Part shown: piece after piece, positions 1 to 6,509 of the stretch
Numbering within the stretch: position 1 is the first letter of the stretch
Layout: each line of letters begins with the position of its first letter
NCBI GenBank assembly: GCA_946631535.1
Contig: CAMPAF010000005.1
Span: 1 to 32,359 of the forward strand
DNA: 32,359 nt
Origin: an uncultured Verrucomicrobiota bacterium
GTDB lineage: Bacteria > Verrucomicrobiota > Kiritimatiellia > RFP12 > UBA1067
Direction: 5' to 3'
The notes under the pieces: generated by a model
What the model was told of the DNA's origin: nothing
The model's database searches: none
What the model saw: only the letters and a program-made list of their open reading frames with translations
Made by a program: the position numbers and the translations under genes

Positions 1-220
1 TTCACTCAAGCGTACCTTTCGGAGTCGCCGGGCGGTTGACGGCGAAAGTATAGCACATTGCCTTCGGGGATGTAAGCGGGAAAGTGAAGAGATGCGAGTA
101 GCATCTACCTGCCCGCGATTTAACTCAGATTAACATTCCACGCGGGGCGTGAAAGAGGTGTCCACCTATCCTGCGATCTACGTGATAGGCCGTCATACTC
201 TTCCCAATGATTTTTGGTTG
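1..220. other. intergenic, with a leftward promoter-like pair
   Basis: No gene is visible here. On the minus strand there is a sigma70-like pair: TTACAT (complement of 70-75) and TATACT (complement of 47-52), 17 nt apart. It points out of the left edge of the window and may drive a gene beyond it. Short inverted repeats near 149-188 lie downstream of the first minus-strand gene, but none has a T-run, so I do not call a terminator. Confidence 0.4.
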
Positions 221-1855
221 TCACTTTCCGACGTCTGGCAATGAAAGATCAAGGCGGATTGACTCGGCATGTGGGCGGAAGATGAAGCCGCTGTCCGTAG
301 GCGAAACGTCAGCCTCATACCCCACCTTGTAGCGGAAACCCTGGAATGTGAACAACAGATGTCCGTCGCACAGATTGATCTTCTGGCGGAATGTCGGCGC
401 GTAGTCCAAACGGAGCGTCGCCCCCTCCACGCGGATACCACGCTCGTCGAAAACAACCTTCACCTTTGAGCCGTCCGTGCGCGACGCGACGACGGTAAGC
501 GTGTCGTTGGCACCTGCCGTGGCGTCAAGACGCGTGAAGGCACCGTCCAGTGACAGGACGCCGGAGACGCCGTTCGTCCGAAAGAGGAACTCGTCGACCA
601 CCGGCGGCGTGAAGTAACTCGCCTGCCATCCCGTGCAGACCTTGTTTAGGAATGGTTCTTCAAACGCGTCGCACATCTTGTGGATGTCGCGGAAATAGAC
701 CCGATCACCGTCGCGGAAGAGATTCGCGCGGTAGAAGCGGCTATTGTACCAGATGCTGTTGCGTCCGGCGGGAGACCAGTCCTCAAGCGCCACCTGCGTC
801 TGCGGACAGTTCTGCGGATGGTCGGCCTTGAAGCGCCGGGCTGTTTCGCCCATTGTTTCCACCGCGAGGACACCGGCATCGCGTAGGGCGGCGATGCGCT
901 CGCACTGGTATGGCAGTCCCTTCTTGATCGCTTCCCAGCCGAAGCTGTTCTCCTGGCCCGTCTGCATGTAGGAGAGGTTGAGCAGCCCCGGTGCAGAGGT
1001 GTAGATGCGGAAGTACCAGTCGACGATCGGCTTGACGTTGCCGCCGGCCCAGACGGGCTCAAGTGTTGGGCACCCGCTCTTGAACGGGTAGTCGGGGAAA
1101 CGGGCCTTCGGGTTCGCGTAGTTGTAGATCGGGTCGGGCGTCAGCATCTTGAAGACTGGTGCTTGCACGGCGTTGGACATGTCTACGGCTGCGGACAGCA
1201 TGTTGCGCCGCGAGGGGTAGTACGCGCCGTTCGAGTAGCCGCCGCGCAGGCCGTAGGCGTCGGTGTTGTCCTGCTCGCGGCAGATGCAGAAACCGTCCAC
1301 TCCGTAGGTCTTGACCATGTAGTCCATCGACCATGCGTCGAGCAGCCACGAGCCCACGCTCTTCGGATAGTATCCGAAGTCCGCCTTGAACCGCGCGAAG
1401 GCCGCGTCGATGAGCGCCTTCCGCTCAGCATGCGTGTAGGCCATGAGGAAGCCGGGGTTGATGAACCAGTCCCAGTCCCACGAGGGATCGTGTTTCGGTC
1501 GCCACGGGAGGCCGGCCGCCTCGTTGAGCGGACGCGACATCTCGAACCACAGACCGAATTCCGTCAGTGCCAGATCCGACTTCGCCGCCTCCGCGCGCAG
1601 TTCCGGGTCGATTAGCGCATCGTACTGGAAGAGGATCGTGTTCTTGAACTTGTACTTGAGGTTCAGAGCCACCTCTTCGCGTAGCGCCTCCCCATGCCAG
1701 GAGCGCGGGTGGCGGGGATCAAGCGACCGCACGAAGTTCACGATGTTCATGACGACGCGCGGCGGCCGTGCGGGAACCTGATCGGCTCCAAGAAGCGCGG
1801 CAGGGAGGACGAGCGCCATAGCGAGTGCGAGCAATTCCTTACGGCTGCAAAACAT
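221..1855 (-). CDS. secreted protein with a barrel-like N-terminal domain, function unknown
   Basis: About 544 residues. The N-terminus is a Sec signal peptide: a short basic start, a hydrophobic stretch of Leu/Ala/Val, and cleavage probably after LLGA. The mature part begins with a segment (residues 35-250) of alternating strands and helices rich in Trp and Asp, including WDWDWF and FGYYPKSVGSW. This is reminiscent of polysaccharide deacetylase or GH57-like barrels. The last 150 residues look like a beta-sandwich. I do not recognise a named family, so a glycan-related role is inference only. Two ATGs lie 6 nt apart. The one at 1855 has GGAG 8 nt upstream and is preferred; 1861 is also possible because a second GGAG sits 10 nt before it. 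It stands alone on its strand, next to gene scraps. Confidence 0.75.
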   Translation of the reverse strand: MFCSRKELLALAMALVLPAALLGADQVPARPPRVVMNIVNFVRSLDPRHPRSWHGEALREEVALNLKYKFKNTILFQYDALIDPELRAEAAKSDLALTEFGLWFEMSRPLNEAAGLPWRPKHDPSWDWDWFINPGFLMAYTHAERKALIDAAFARFKADFGYYPKSVGSWLLDAWSMDYMVKTYGVDGFCICREQDNTDAYGLRGGYSNGAYYPSRRNMLSAAVDMSNAVQAPVFKMLTPDPIYNYANPKARFPDYPFKSGCPTLEPVWAGGNVKPIVDWYFRIYTSAPGLLNLSYMQTGQENSFGWEAIKKGLPYQCERIAALRDAGVLAVETMGETARRFKADHPQNCPQTQVALEDWSPAGRNSIWYNSRFYRANLFRDGDRVYFRDIHKMCDAFEEPFLNKVCTGWQASYFTPPVVDEFLFRTNGVSGVLSLDGAFTRLDATAGANDTLTVVASRTDGSKVKVVFDERGIRVEGATLRLDYAPTFRQKINLCDGHLLFTFQGFRYKVGYEADVSPTDSGFIFRPHAESIRLDLSLPDVGK

Positions 1856-1914
1856 AAACATATCTCCTTTTCTCCTTTTAAACGGAAACGACCATAGTTT
1901 ACAACAGCCCTATC

Positions 1915-1996
1915 CTACAGGGCAACAACAAATCAGCCACTTCTCGGCGTGGCAGTTGGTGCACTTGCCGGGGTTCGACTGCAAGCAGCTGCTTCA
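1915..1996 (-). pseudogene. fragment of a heme-c (CxxCH) protein C-terminus
   Basis: Positions 1934-1977 repeat 12457-12500 with one mismatch in 44 nt. In the PPC-domain gene that stretch encodes the end of the protein, NPGKCTNCHAEKWL. Read in the same frame on the minus strand, the copy gives the same residues, then runs into unrelated codons and a TAG at 1915-1917. Only a few upstream codons are open before a TGA. It is therefore a detached 3' scrap rather than a gene. The parent could be this window's gene or a paralogue elsewhere. Confidence 0.7.
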
Positions 1997-2144
1997 TGAG
2001 CCGGTGATGGGTGGCGGCGTATGGACGACTATGGTCGTGCCGCTCGTCTTCAAGCTCGGCCCTTGGTCTGTGATCTTCATCAGCCTGGCCGCAGTCCTGC
2101 TCTGGTGCGGCGTGTGGGCGATCCTTGCGCGTACGCGTAAGTGA
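1983..2144 (+). pseudogene. 3' remnant of a membrane transporter-like gene
   Basis: An open frame without a convincing start or ribosome binding site encodes about 53 residues ending in TGA. The sequence has a glycine-rich turn (MGGGVW), then two hydrophobic segments separated by FKLGPW, and a basic tail ARTRK. This looks like the last one or two helices of an MFS-type permease (inference from pattern only). It abuts the heme-motif scrap head-on at about 1980, so two unrelated gene ends have been joined here. It could instead be a small membrane protein using an upstream ATG at 1956, but that start would begin inside the other scrap. Confidence 0.5.
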
Positions 2145-2184
2145 CAAGCAGGATGCCTATGTGGGGTCTGTCCCCAATGGCTTC

Positions 2185-2448
2185 TTACACTGGATATGCA
2201 TCTGCACGTTTGAATCTGTAAGGTACTCCCTCGCGTGGACTTGTTCGCTCGACTAAGGCATGAAGTCGGCCTCTGATCTCAGAATTTCGTTGTCTCCGTA
2301 TTTCTCCCTCGCGGCGCCTCGTCTCGGCATCTGCCACTGCACGCTCTACCGCCTGCATCACGAAATCTATCACCGACATGCCCCAGTACGACGCAGACGC
2401 ATTCACGCGCTCCATCGTTTGCTCTGCAAAATTTAATGTGTAACTCAT
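2185..2448 (-). CDS. small ribbon-helix-helix-like protein, possible orphan antitoxin
   Basis: 87 residues from the ATG at 2448, which has GAGGTG about 6 nt upstream. A longer frame exists but starts without a site. Residues 2-45 fit a ribbon-helix-helix DNA-binding fold: a short strand (SYTLNF), a helix, a turn at YWGMS, and a second helix with VIDFVMQAVERAV. The second half is strongly basic and probably helical (ETRRREGEIRRQRNSEIRGR). RHH proteins of this size are usually antitoxins or small repressors. No toxin-sized gene is adjacent on the same strand, so it would be an orphan. Repeats flank it on both sides. The family assignment is tentative. Confidence 0.6.
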   Translation of the reverse strand: MSYTLNFAEQTMERVNASASYWGMSVIDFVMQAVERAVADAETRRREGEIRRQRNSEIRGRLHALVERTSPREGVPYRFKRADAYPV

Positions 2449-2655
2449 CTCTTCACCTCGCTTTCCGGCCAAGGACGCACTGCCCCCATTTGGAAAACGC
2501 GCTTATGATAACAAACTCTCTTCTCGATTTCAAGCCACGTCAAAGTTTTCTGGAGAAAACGCCATTCTACATTATACCTATCCTCAATAGGTTCTGGGGT
2601 CCGTCCCCAGTGACATCCTATGGCCGTGCAAGGGTCTGTCCCCAAAGGAGCTACT

Positions 2656-3201
2656 TCATCGCAGATGTAAACAATCCTCTAACCTAACAATCATGAGTCC
2701 ACCTGTCAAAAGACCGGTTATGTAGTACGCAAGCGCGGGGAACGGAAGAAGAATAACATAGGACTTAAGGCAAGTCGGCATTCCAAACAAAAGCCCCCCT
2801 GCAATGAACACCGAGACTACAATACCAATAAGTCCGTAAAAACGCGCCGGCTTTTCCATGTCACGGATGAAATGCTCTTTCAACATTTCAATATCGGCAC
2901 AGAGCCGCCTCATGCTGTCCTCGCTTATTTCATCTTCCGTTTTCGCGGTATACTTGATAAGCTGGTTCTTTGCAAACCGATCAAAGATTGACAGGAATTG
3001 ATCCTTGAACCAACGCAAAGCGATTGACGTATTCAACGCGAAAGAAATCTCTGCAAAAGACGAAACGCCTCCAGCAGATATCAGGCCTCCCTCCCCCACC
3101 CCACTGAAATGGCAACAGAAACCGCCAAGGAAGAACCAAATGGCGGCAAGGATTACCCAAGCCGCCAAACGGACCATCCACAATTGAGCCGTCACACTCA
3201 T
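2656..3201 (-). CDS. membrane protein, second gene of a two-gene accessory module
   Basis: 181 residues from ATG 3201. This start lies 5 nt after the stop of the upstream gene, with GAGGTA inside that gene's last codons as a distant ribosome site. Predicted layout by eye: a transmembrane helix at residues 9-31 (WVILAAIWFFLGGF), a second weakly hydrophobic segment around 38-55, a charged cytoplasmic stretch (about 60-118) with a coiled-coil-like helix, and two more helices at about 120-138 and 145-170. I do not recognise the family. The tight spacing says it works with the PLD-like protein upstream. Base composition is clearly more AT-rich than the core genes of the window, consistent with acquisition. 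Confidence 0.65.
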   Translation of the reverse strand: MSVTAQLWMVRLAAWVILAAIWFFLGGFCCHFSGVGEGGLISAGGVSSFAEISFALNTSIALRWFKDQFLSIFDRFAKNQLIKYTAKTEDEISEDSMRRLCADIEMLKEHFIRDMEKPARFYGLIGIVVSVFIAGGLLFGMPTCLKSYVILLPFPALAYYITGLLTGGLMIVRLEDCLHLR

Positions 3202-3206
3202 GATGA

Positions 3207-3725
3207 TTAACGTACCTCGCATGAAACTGCAATCGCTGTTTGAGCCATTGTGTCGAACTCCGCTTTCAGCCTTTCTGCTTCTGCCGGATCGTTGGCGCAT
3301 GCGCATCCGCTACGTTCCTCCACGTTGTCCTCCAAACGATACGACTTGCCGTCCACAACGATAAAGTTCTTTCGGGTTGTTGCATCATTGGTTTTCTTGA
3401 CATCGACATTGTACGATTTCAAAACGGCAAACGCCCTGTTGTTATTTCCACCTTCCGGGTCACTTTGCAGTAACACGGAGAATTTCAAGCCACGTGCAAG
3501 TGCTTCACGCAAAGCGAAAAGGACATTTGCGTCATCCCAAACATCATGGCCAAGATGTCTGCAGAATATGAGGACATTTCGCTTGGCAGAACGCAAAAGC
3601 TCATCAATCAGGATTCGTGCATGATTTTTGGAGTCGTTACACAATCGCTTTGTGCTGCCACTCTTCAGCATGAACCTGAACATGTCCCGGTAAAGGCCGG
3701 GTATTGTGAAATTTGTGTTTGCCAT
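3207..3725 (-). CDS. phospholipase-D-like (degenerate) protein, first gene of a two-gene module
   Basis: 172 residues from ATG 3725, with AAAGGAG about 10 nt upstream. The middle resembles one half of a PLD-type fold: a helix (ARILIDELLRSAKRNVLIF), a helix-strand pair (ALREALARGLKFSVLLQSD), then a strand and turn NFIVVDGKSYRLED. That last piece sits where HKD-family enzymes have the HxK motif, but the His and Lys are not there, so catalysis is doubtful. The C-terminal helix is acidic (NDPAEAERLKAEFDTM). Similar stand-alone PLD-like proteins occur in accessory and defence-associated loci (general knowledge); I cannot name the subfamily. A perfect 21-bp palindrome sits 70 nt upstream and probably covers the promoter. 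Confidence 0.6.
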   Translation of the reverse strand: MANTNFTIPGLYRDMFRFMLKSGSTKRLCNDSKNHARILIDELLRSAKRNVLIFCRHLGHDVWDDANVLFALREALARGLKFSVLLQSDPEGGNNNRAFAVLKSYNVDVKKTNDATTRKNFIVVDGKSYRLEDNVEERSGCACANDPAEAERLKAEFDTMAQTAIAVSCEVR

Positions 3726-3794
3726 TTGGAATTTACTCCTTTGGGTCAAAAGGGAGTGTATCAAAAACGGTGGCGAATGGCAAGATATAAGGTT

Positions 3795-3841
3795 TTGATG
3801 TAATGAACGCAAAATATTTTATTTTGCGTTCATTACATCAA
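3795..3841. promoter_or_regulatory. perfect 21-bp inverted repeat, candidate operator
   Basis: Arms 3795-3815 and 3821-3841 are exact reverse complements with a 5-nt loop (ATTTT). The core is TAATGAACGCAAAAT. It is AT-rich and lies 70 nt upstream of the PLD-like gene start, where a promoter or repressor site would be expected. On the minus strand it could also form a strong hairpin, but no T-run follows. A dimeric repressor site or the relic of an inserted palindrome are both possible. Confidence 0.6.
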
Positions 3842-4089
3842 TTGATTGATATTCTACCCTTCCGAACAAAACATGTCAAGCAGAATATTAGAAAACTTTT
3901 ATCCCTTTATCCCTCCCCTTGCTGTCAACATGAAATATCATGAGCGGAAAACGCCTCGCGGTTACATAGATGATAGTGATTGTAATGGCAGCTCCAATGG
4001 ATTCCCGTGCAGGGTCTGTCCCCAGTGGATTCTATATTTGTTCTTGGGTCCCCAGAGGATTCATATAGGGTCTGTCCCCAGAGTATTCT

Positions 4090-4350
4090 GAGATTACGGT
4101 TCGTATGAAATCTCATGGGCGGCAAGTGCACTACGGTTGTACCGATGTCAGGAATTGGCGTAACAGCTTTAATGGATTCCCATGCAAGGGTCTGTCCCCA
4201 AAGGAGCTAGAGCCTGTCCCCAGTGGATTGTGTAACGTGTGAGGATATGAGATTATGGTTAGTATGAAATCATATAGGCGGAATTTGCCTAGCGTTTATA
4301 CGGATGATATGGATAGCAATGTCTGCCGCCAGATATTCTCGTGATTCCAA
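4090..4350 (+). repeat. degenerate long repeat units, about 160 bp apart
   Basis: The stretch GAGATTACGGTTCGTATGAA at 4090-4109 recurs at 4248-4267 with two changes. After it both units continue with TCAT..GGCGG and then a run that ends TACxGATG. A third, more diverged unit begins at 3930 (ATGAAATATCATGAGCGG), and a tail of the same kind is seen at 6336-6398. Where the unit is complete it ends in GATTCCCATGCAAGGGTCTGTCCCCA, so the short repeat is the 3' edge of a longer, about 100-120 bp, decaying element. Confidence 0.55.
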
Positions 4351-4402
4351 ACAGATTCCCCATTCGAAGGGCGGGAATTTGCGACCAAGATAGTAGCGTA
4401 TG

Positions 4403-4506
4403 TGGAGTAGGTACGGGGGATTTTTGAGACCTAAGGAGGGGGTTTTTGAGACCTTTATGGGGGAATATTGAGACCCAACGAGGGGAATTATGAGACCTAA
4501 CGAGCG
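4403..4506 (+). repeat. 22-bp tandem repeat (TGAGACC...GGGG...)
   Basis: Units start at 4425, 4447, 4469 and 4491, each beginning TGAGACC, with a diverged leading unit at 4403. The spacing is exactly 22 nt. The second half of each unit is a G-run followed by A/T. Such phased imperfect repeats occur at the ends of some insertion sequences (IS21-like multiple terminal sites) and as binding arrays. No transposase is next to it, so it is probably a stranded end. It is too short and too imperfect for a CRISPR array. Confidence 0.55.
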
Positions 4507-4741
4507 AACGCCTTTCCCTGTACAAGGAAACGCTCTTCGCAATACGGGGGTTCATGCTCCTTATAGGGTCTGTCCCCAAAGAATTCCGGCTACTGGCGAT
4601 TACGCCTATACACGTCCAGACGGCATAATCGTCTGTCCGATAAGTTGCCTCAAGTCATAACATGGTCGGAAGGAACTTGGGCAGGCTTTGGAAAGGGTTT
4701 GCCCCTTTGACCGAAAGGTGCGGGGCGCCTTCCCTCACGTG

Positions 4742-4773
4742 CGGAAAGAAAATCCCCCGCAGAGGGGCGGGGG
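4742..4773 (-). terminator. rho-independent terminator, minus strand
   Basis: A GC-only stem of 7 bp (4754-4760 with 4767-4773) and a 6-nt loop. Read on the minus strand it is followed by ATTTTCTTTC. It lies about 190 nt downstream of the AbiEi stop and would end that transcript. Confidence 0.6.
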
Positions 4774-4864
4774 AAGGATAGAGTCGGGAAGCGGCACGCG
4801 CTTGACCGTCAAGGCCTCTCGTCCGCCAGAGCCTTGGCGACGGCGGTCGCCGCATCAGCCCTTA

Positions 4865-4948
4865 CTGCAACCCGGCGGTGCAGATAACGCGGAAACCTTG
4901 CAATAGGCCTCCTTGCGGCCGAGCAAGGGTCTGTCCCCAGTGGTTTCC
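4865..4948. repeat. 84-bp repeat copy A, SUMF1-gene tail plus GGGTCTGTCCCCA
   Basis: Matches 6407-6490 over 84 nt with four mismatches, all at its left end. Read on the minus strand it encodes QGFRVICTAGLQ followed by TAA, the hallmark end of SUMF1-fold proteins; compare IGFRVACTAGLR at the end of the gene at 9774. The GGGTCTGTCCCCA core is at 4927-4939. Its right edge lies only 10 nt from the AbiEi stop codon. Confidence 0.75.
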
Positions 4949-4958
4949 CGCTCGCCAA

Positions 4959-5762
4959 TCATACTTCATCCACCTCGATTTCCGTATTCACACATATTTT
5001 CCAACGTTCGTCCCGACACTTTGCCTCGGACGCAGATTGCAGGCTCAACAGGACGAAGTGCGGAGCTTTGCACGTGCGCACCCATTCATGGTATATGACC
5101 TCTCCTTGCGATTCATTTTTCAATACCTTTTCGACGATGTACCCGAGACGCTGTATCGCCGAAGCCTTGCAGACGCCAAAGGAATTCTCGGAGGCATGCC
5201 GGAAATCGCATGATTCAAGAAGTTCGCTCAACACAGTCGCCGCAACCGACAGTCCGCCTATCCTCTGTTCGTATTGAACGAGTTCAACAGCGGTCAGTTC
5301 CGCATTGGAATAACGCACATCACCAGCCTCTCCCCTTTTGACCGCAATCAACTGCTCAGGAATGTTCGGACGCACAATCCATTCAACATCGCGCCTTTCG
5401 CGAACACCGGCAAACAGGCGCTTGCCGTTGGTCGTGACAAAATCAACCTGCGGGCGCTGGTGGGCTGCCCCCCAGAATACGGCAGCACTCAAAAGACTGA
5501 AATAATAATTACGGTGTACACTCTTCATGAAATCGTCCATGTAGAATGTCGGGGGCACCCCGCCACGTCGCACATATTCTGGCGGCAGAATCACATAAAA
5601 GCCACGATAAGGAGAATAAACGCGTGACGACTTGCGCAAGCGATTCAAAGAATTCTTGACGACTTGACATGACAATTCGGGTATAGCAGACCGCAACTCT
5701 TCAAAAGTGAAGAATCGCCCGCCAAGCATCTCTTTCTCTCTTATCCAGTCTCTAATCGACAT
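4959..5762 (-). CDS. AbiEi-family antitoxin (type IV toxin-antitoxin), orphan
   Basis: 267 residues, close to full family length. The N-terminus is a winged-helix DNA-binding domain (residues 1-60) with the family pattern SIRDWIREKE, FTFEELRSAIP and RGFYVILPPEY. Then comes the AbiEi core: YYFSLLSAAVFWGAAHQRPQ, RYSNAELTAVELVQYEQ, GGLSVAATVLSELLE and the end RWKICVNTEIEVDEV. In known systems AbiEi represses its own operon and counteracts AbiEii, a nucleotidyltransferase toxin encoded immediately downstream, usually overlapping. Here no AbiEii frame follows. A repeat begins 10 nt after the stop instead, so the toxin gene has probably been lost. An 11-bp inverted repeat upstream fits autoregulation. 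It may now act only as a repressor or as a decoy antitoxin. Confidence 0.85.
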   Translation of the reverse strand: MSIRDWIREKEMLGGRFFTFEELRSAIPELSCQVVKNSLNRLRKSSRVYSPYRGFYVILPPEYVRRGGVPPTFYMDDFMKSVHRNYYFSLLSAAVFWGAAHQRPQVDFVTTNGKRLFAGVRERRDVEWIVRPNIPEQLIAVKRGEAGDVRYSNAELTAVELVQYEQRIGGLSVAATVLSELLESCDFRHASENSFGVCKASAIQRLGYIVEKVLKNESQGEVIYHEWVRTCKAPHFVLLSLQSASEAKCRDERWKICVNTEIEVDEV

Positions 5763-5779
5763 GCTAATCCTTATTGTCT

Positions 5780-5808
5780 AGTAAGTAATCGAAATCTGAT
5801 TACTTACT
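5780..5808. promoter_or_regulatory. inverted repeat, candidate AbiEi operator
   Basis: Perfect 11-bp arms AGTAAGTAATC (5780-5790) and GATTACTTACT (5798-5808) with a 7-nt spacer, ending 17 nt upstream of the AbiEi start. AbiEi proteins are known to bind inverted repeats in their own promoter. The position and size fit such a site. Confidence 0.6.
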
Positions 5809-6284
5809 TGTCATTTCGGATGGAAGTATTGTATCACTTCTTTTTGTGGCGCGCAACGGGGAAGTGAAATTCGTAAAATTGTATCATGCCAAAGTAAATA
5901 CCACTGGAGTAGTGACATCTACGCTATCCGCCTTCAACGCGAGCTTCCATCTCGTAGGGATATAGTCAACGGTCGCGCGACATTTGACTATAAGTTGCGA
6001 AATCGGCACGATAAAGTAAAGGGTCTAACGCGCCCAAATGGGAAGCTGAAGCCCTGCGCAATCGCAAATCTGGCGTAAGTTTACCATATTTCGCCGAAAT
6101 GCCGCCTAACGCGCAACGCCGCAAGGGTCTGTCCCCACGAATTACTATGGCCGTGCAAGGGTCTGTCCCCAAAGGAGCTACTTCCCCATGTTGTTCGTTG
6201 CTCCTTTCTTGCTTGGTCGCTGAAAGTATAACACGAACGACTTCATTTTTCACCCACATGGTGAAAGACTCAAAAACATAATCC

Positions 6285-6322
6285 CCCCGAAAACAAAGGC
6301 CGCAATCACGATTGCGGCCTTT
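6285..6322 (-). terminator. rho-independent terminator, minus strand
   Basis: A perfect 12-bp stem (6295-6306 with 6311-6322) with loop CACG. On the minus strand the stem is followed by TTTGTTTTC. It lies about 190 nt downstream of the GH106 stop and is the natural end of the sigma/anti-sigma/SUMF1/GH106 unit. The plus-strand tail is poor, so termination is mainly leftward. Confidence 0.7.
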
Positions 6323-6406
6323 CAACTGCGACGCTTAGGATAAACGATAGGGATTGACGTAACGTCCCCAATAGATTCTCATGCAGGGTCTGTCCCCAGT
6401 GGATCC

Positions 6407-6490
6407 CTGCAACCCAGCCGTGCAGGCAACGCGGAAACCTTGCAATAGGCCTCCTTGCGGCCGAGCAAGGGTCTGTCCCCAGTGGTTTCC
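6407..6490. repeat. 84-bp repeat copy B, SUMF1-gene tail plus GGGTCTGTCCCCA
   Basis: Partner of the copy at 4865-4948, identical from its 16th base on. Read on the minus strand it gives QGFRVACTAGLQ and continues without the stop seen in copy A. It starts 8 nt after another GGGTCTGTCCCCA (6386-6398) and ends 19 nt before the GH106 stop codon, so it forms the immediate 3' flank of that gene. Confidence 0.75.
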
Positions 6491-6509
6491 TTTACGTGCG
6501 TACGGTTTG

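Larger units (their letters stand above)
3846..4958. other. 1.1-kb repeat-filled gap without genes
   Basis: No open frame here has a start with a ribosome site or a recognisable product. The stretch is made of GGGTCTGTCCCCA repeats, longer degenerate units (3930-4024, 4090-4200, 4248-4350), a 22-bp tandem array (4403-4506), a minus-strand terminator (4742-4773) and a SUMF1-tail repeat (4865-4948). It separates the AbiEi gene from the two-gene module and is where an AbiEii toxin gene would be expected to begin. Confidence 0.7.
2163..6481 (+). repeat. dispersed GGGTCTGTCCCCA repeat family
   Basis: Exact or one-base-off copies start at about 2164, 2597, 2632, 4012, 4068, 4188, 4566, 4927, 6125, 6159, 6386 and 6469. 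Truncated copies lie near 4045 and 4212. All have the same orientation. Common flanks are GATTCCCATGCAA on the left and either AAAGGAGCTA or AGTGGATT on the right, so the mobile or amplified unit is longer than the core. In this 4.3-kb stretch the copies sit only between genes. The core has a GGG...CCC dyad, like REP-type elements. No associated transposase is in the window. Confidence 0.8.
5809..6509. other. 700-nt gap with repeats and a terminator
   Basis: No credible gene. The left part (5809-6100) is AT-rich and featureless apart from two ATTGTATCA words. The right part holds four GGGTCTGTCCCCA copies, a minus-strand terminator (6285-6322) and the 84-bp SUMF1-tail repeat (6407-6490). It separates the AbiEi promoter from the end of the GH106 gene. 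Confidence 0.6.

Noticed and set aside
1956..2144. A real 62-residue membrane protein
   Set aside because: Its ATG lies inside the duplicated heme-motif scrap and lacks a ribosome site; a transporter 3' remnant explains it better, though I cannot exclude expression.
4403..4506. CRISPR array
   Set aside because: The 22-nt units are contiguous with no spacers, imperfect, and no cas gene is near.
4270..4579. Two overlapping minus-strand open frames of about 90 codons
   Set aside because: They read through the 22-bp array and repeat cores, and have no ribosome site or recognisable domain.
4865..6490. Template repeats of a diversity-generating retroelement, since SUMF1-fold proteins are common targets
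   Set aside because: No reverse transcriptase is present, the match to the SUMF1 gene covers only its last codons, and the mismatches are not confined to adenines.
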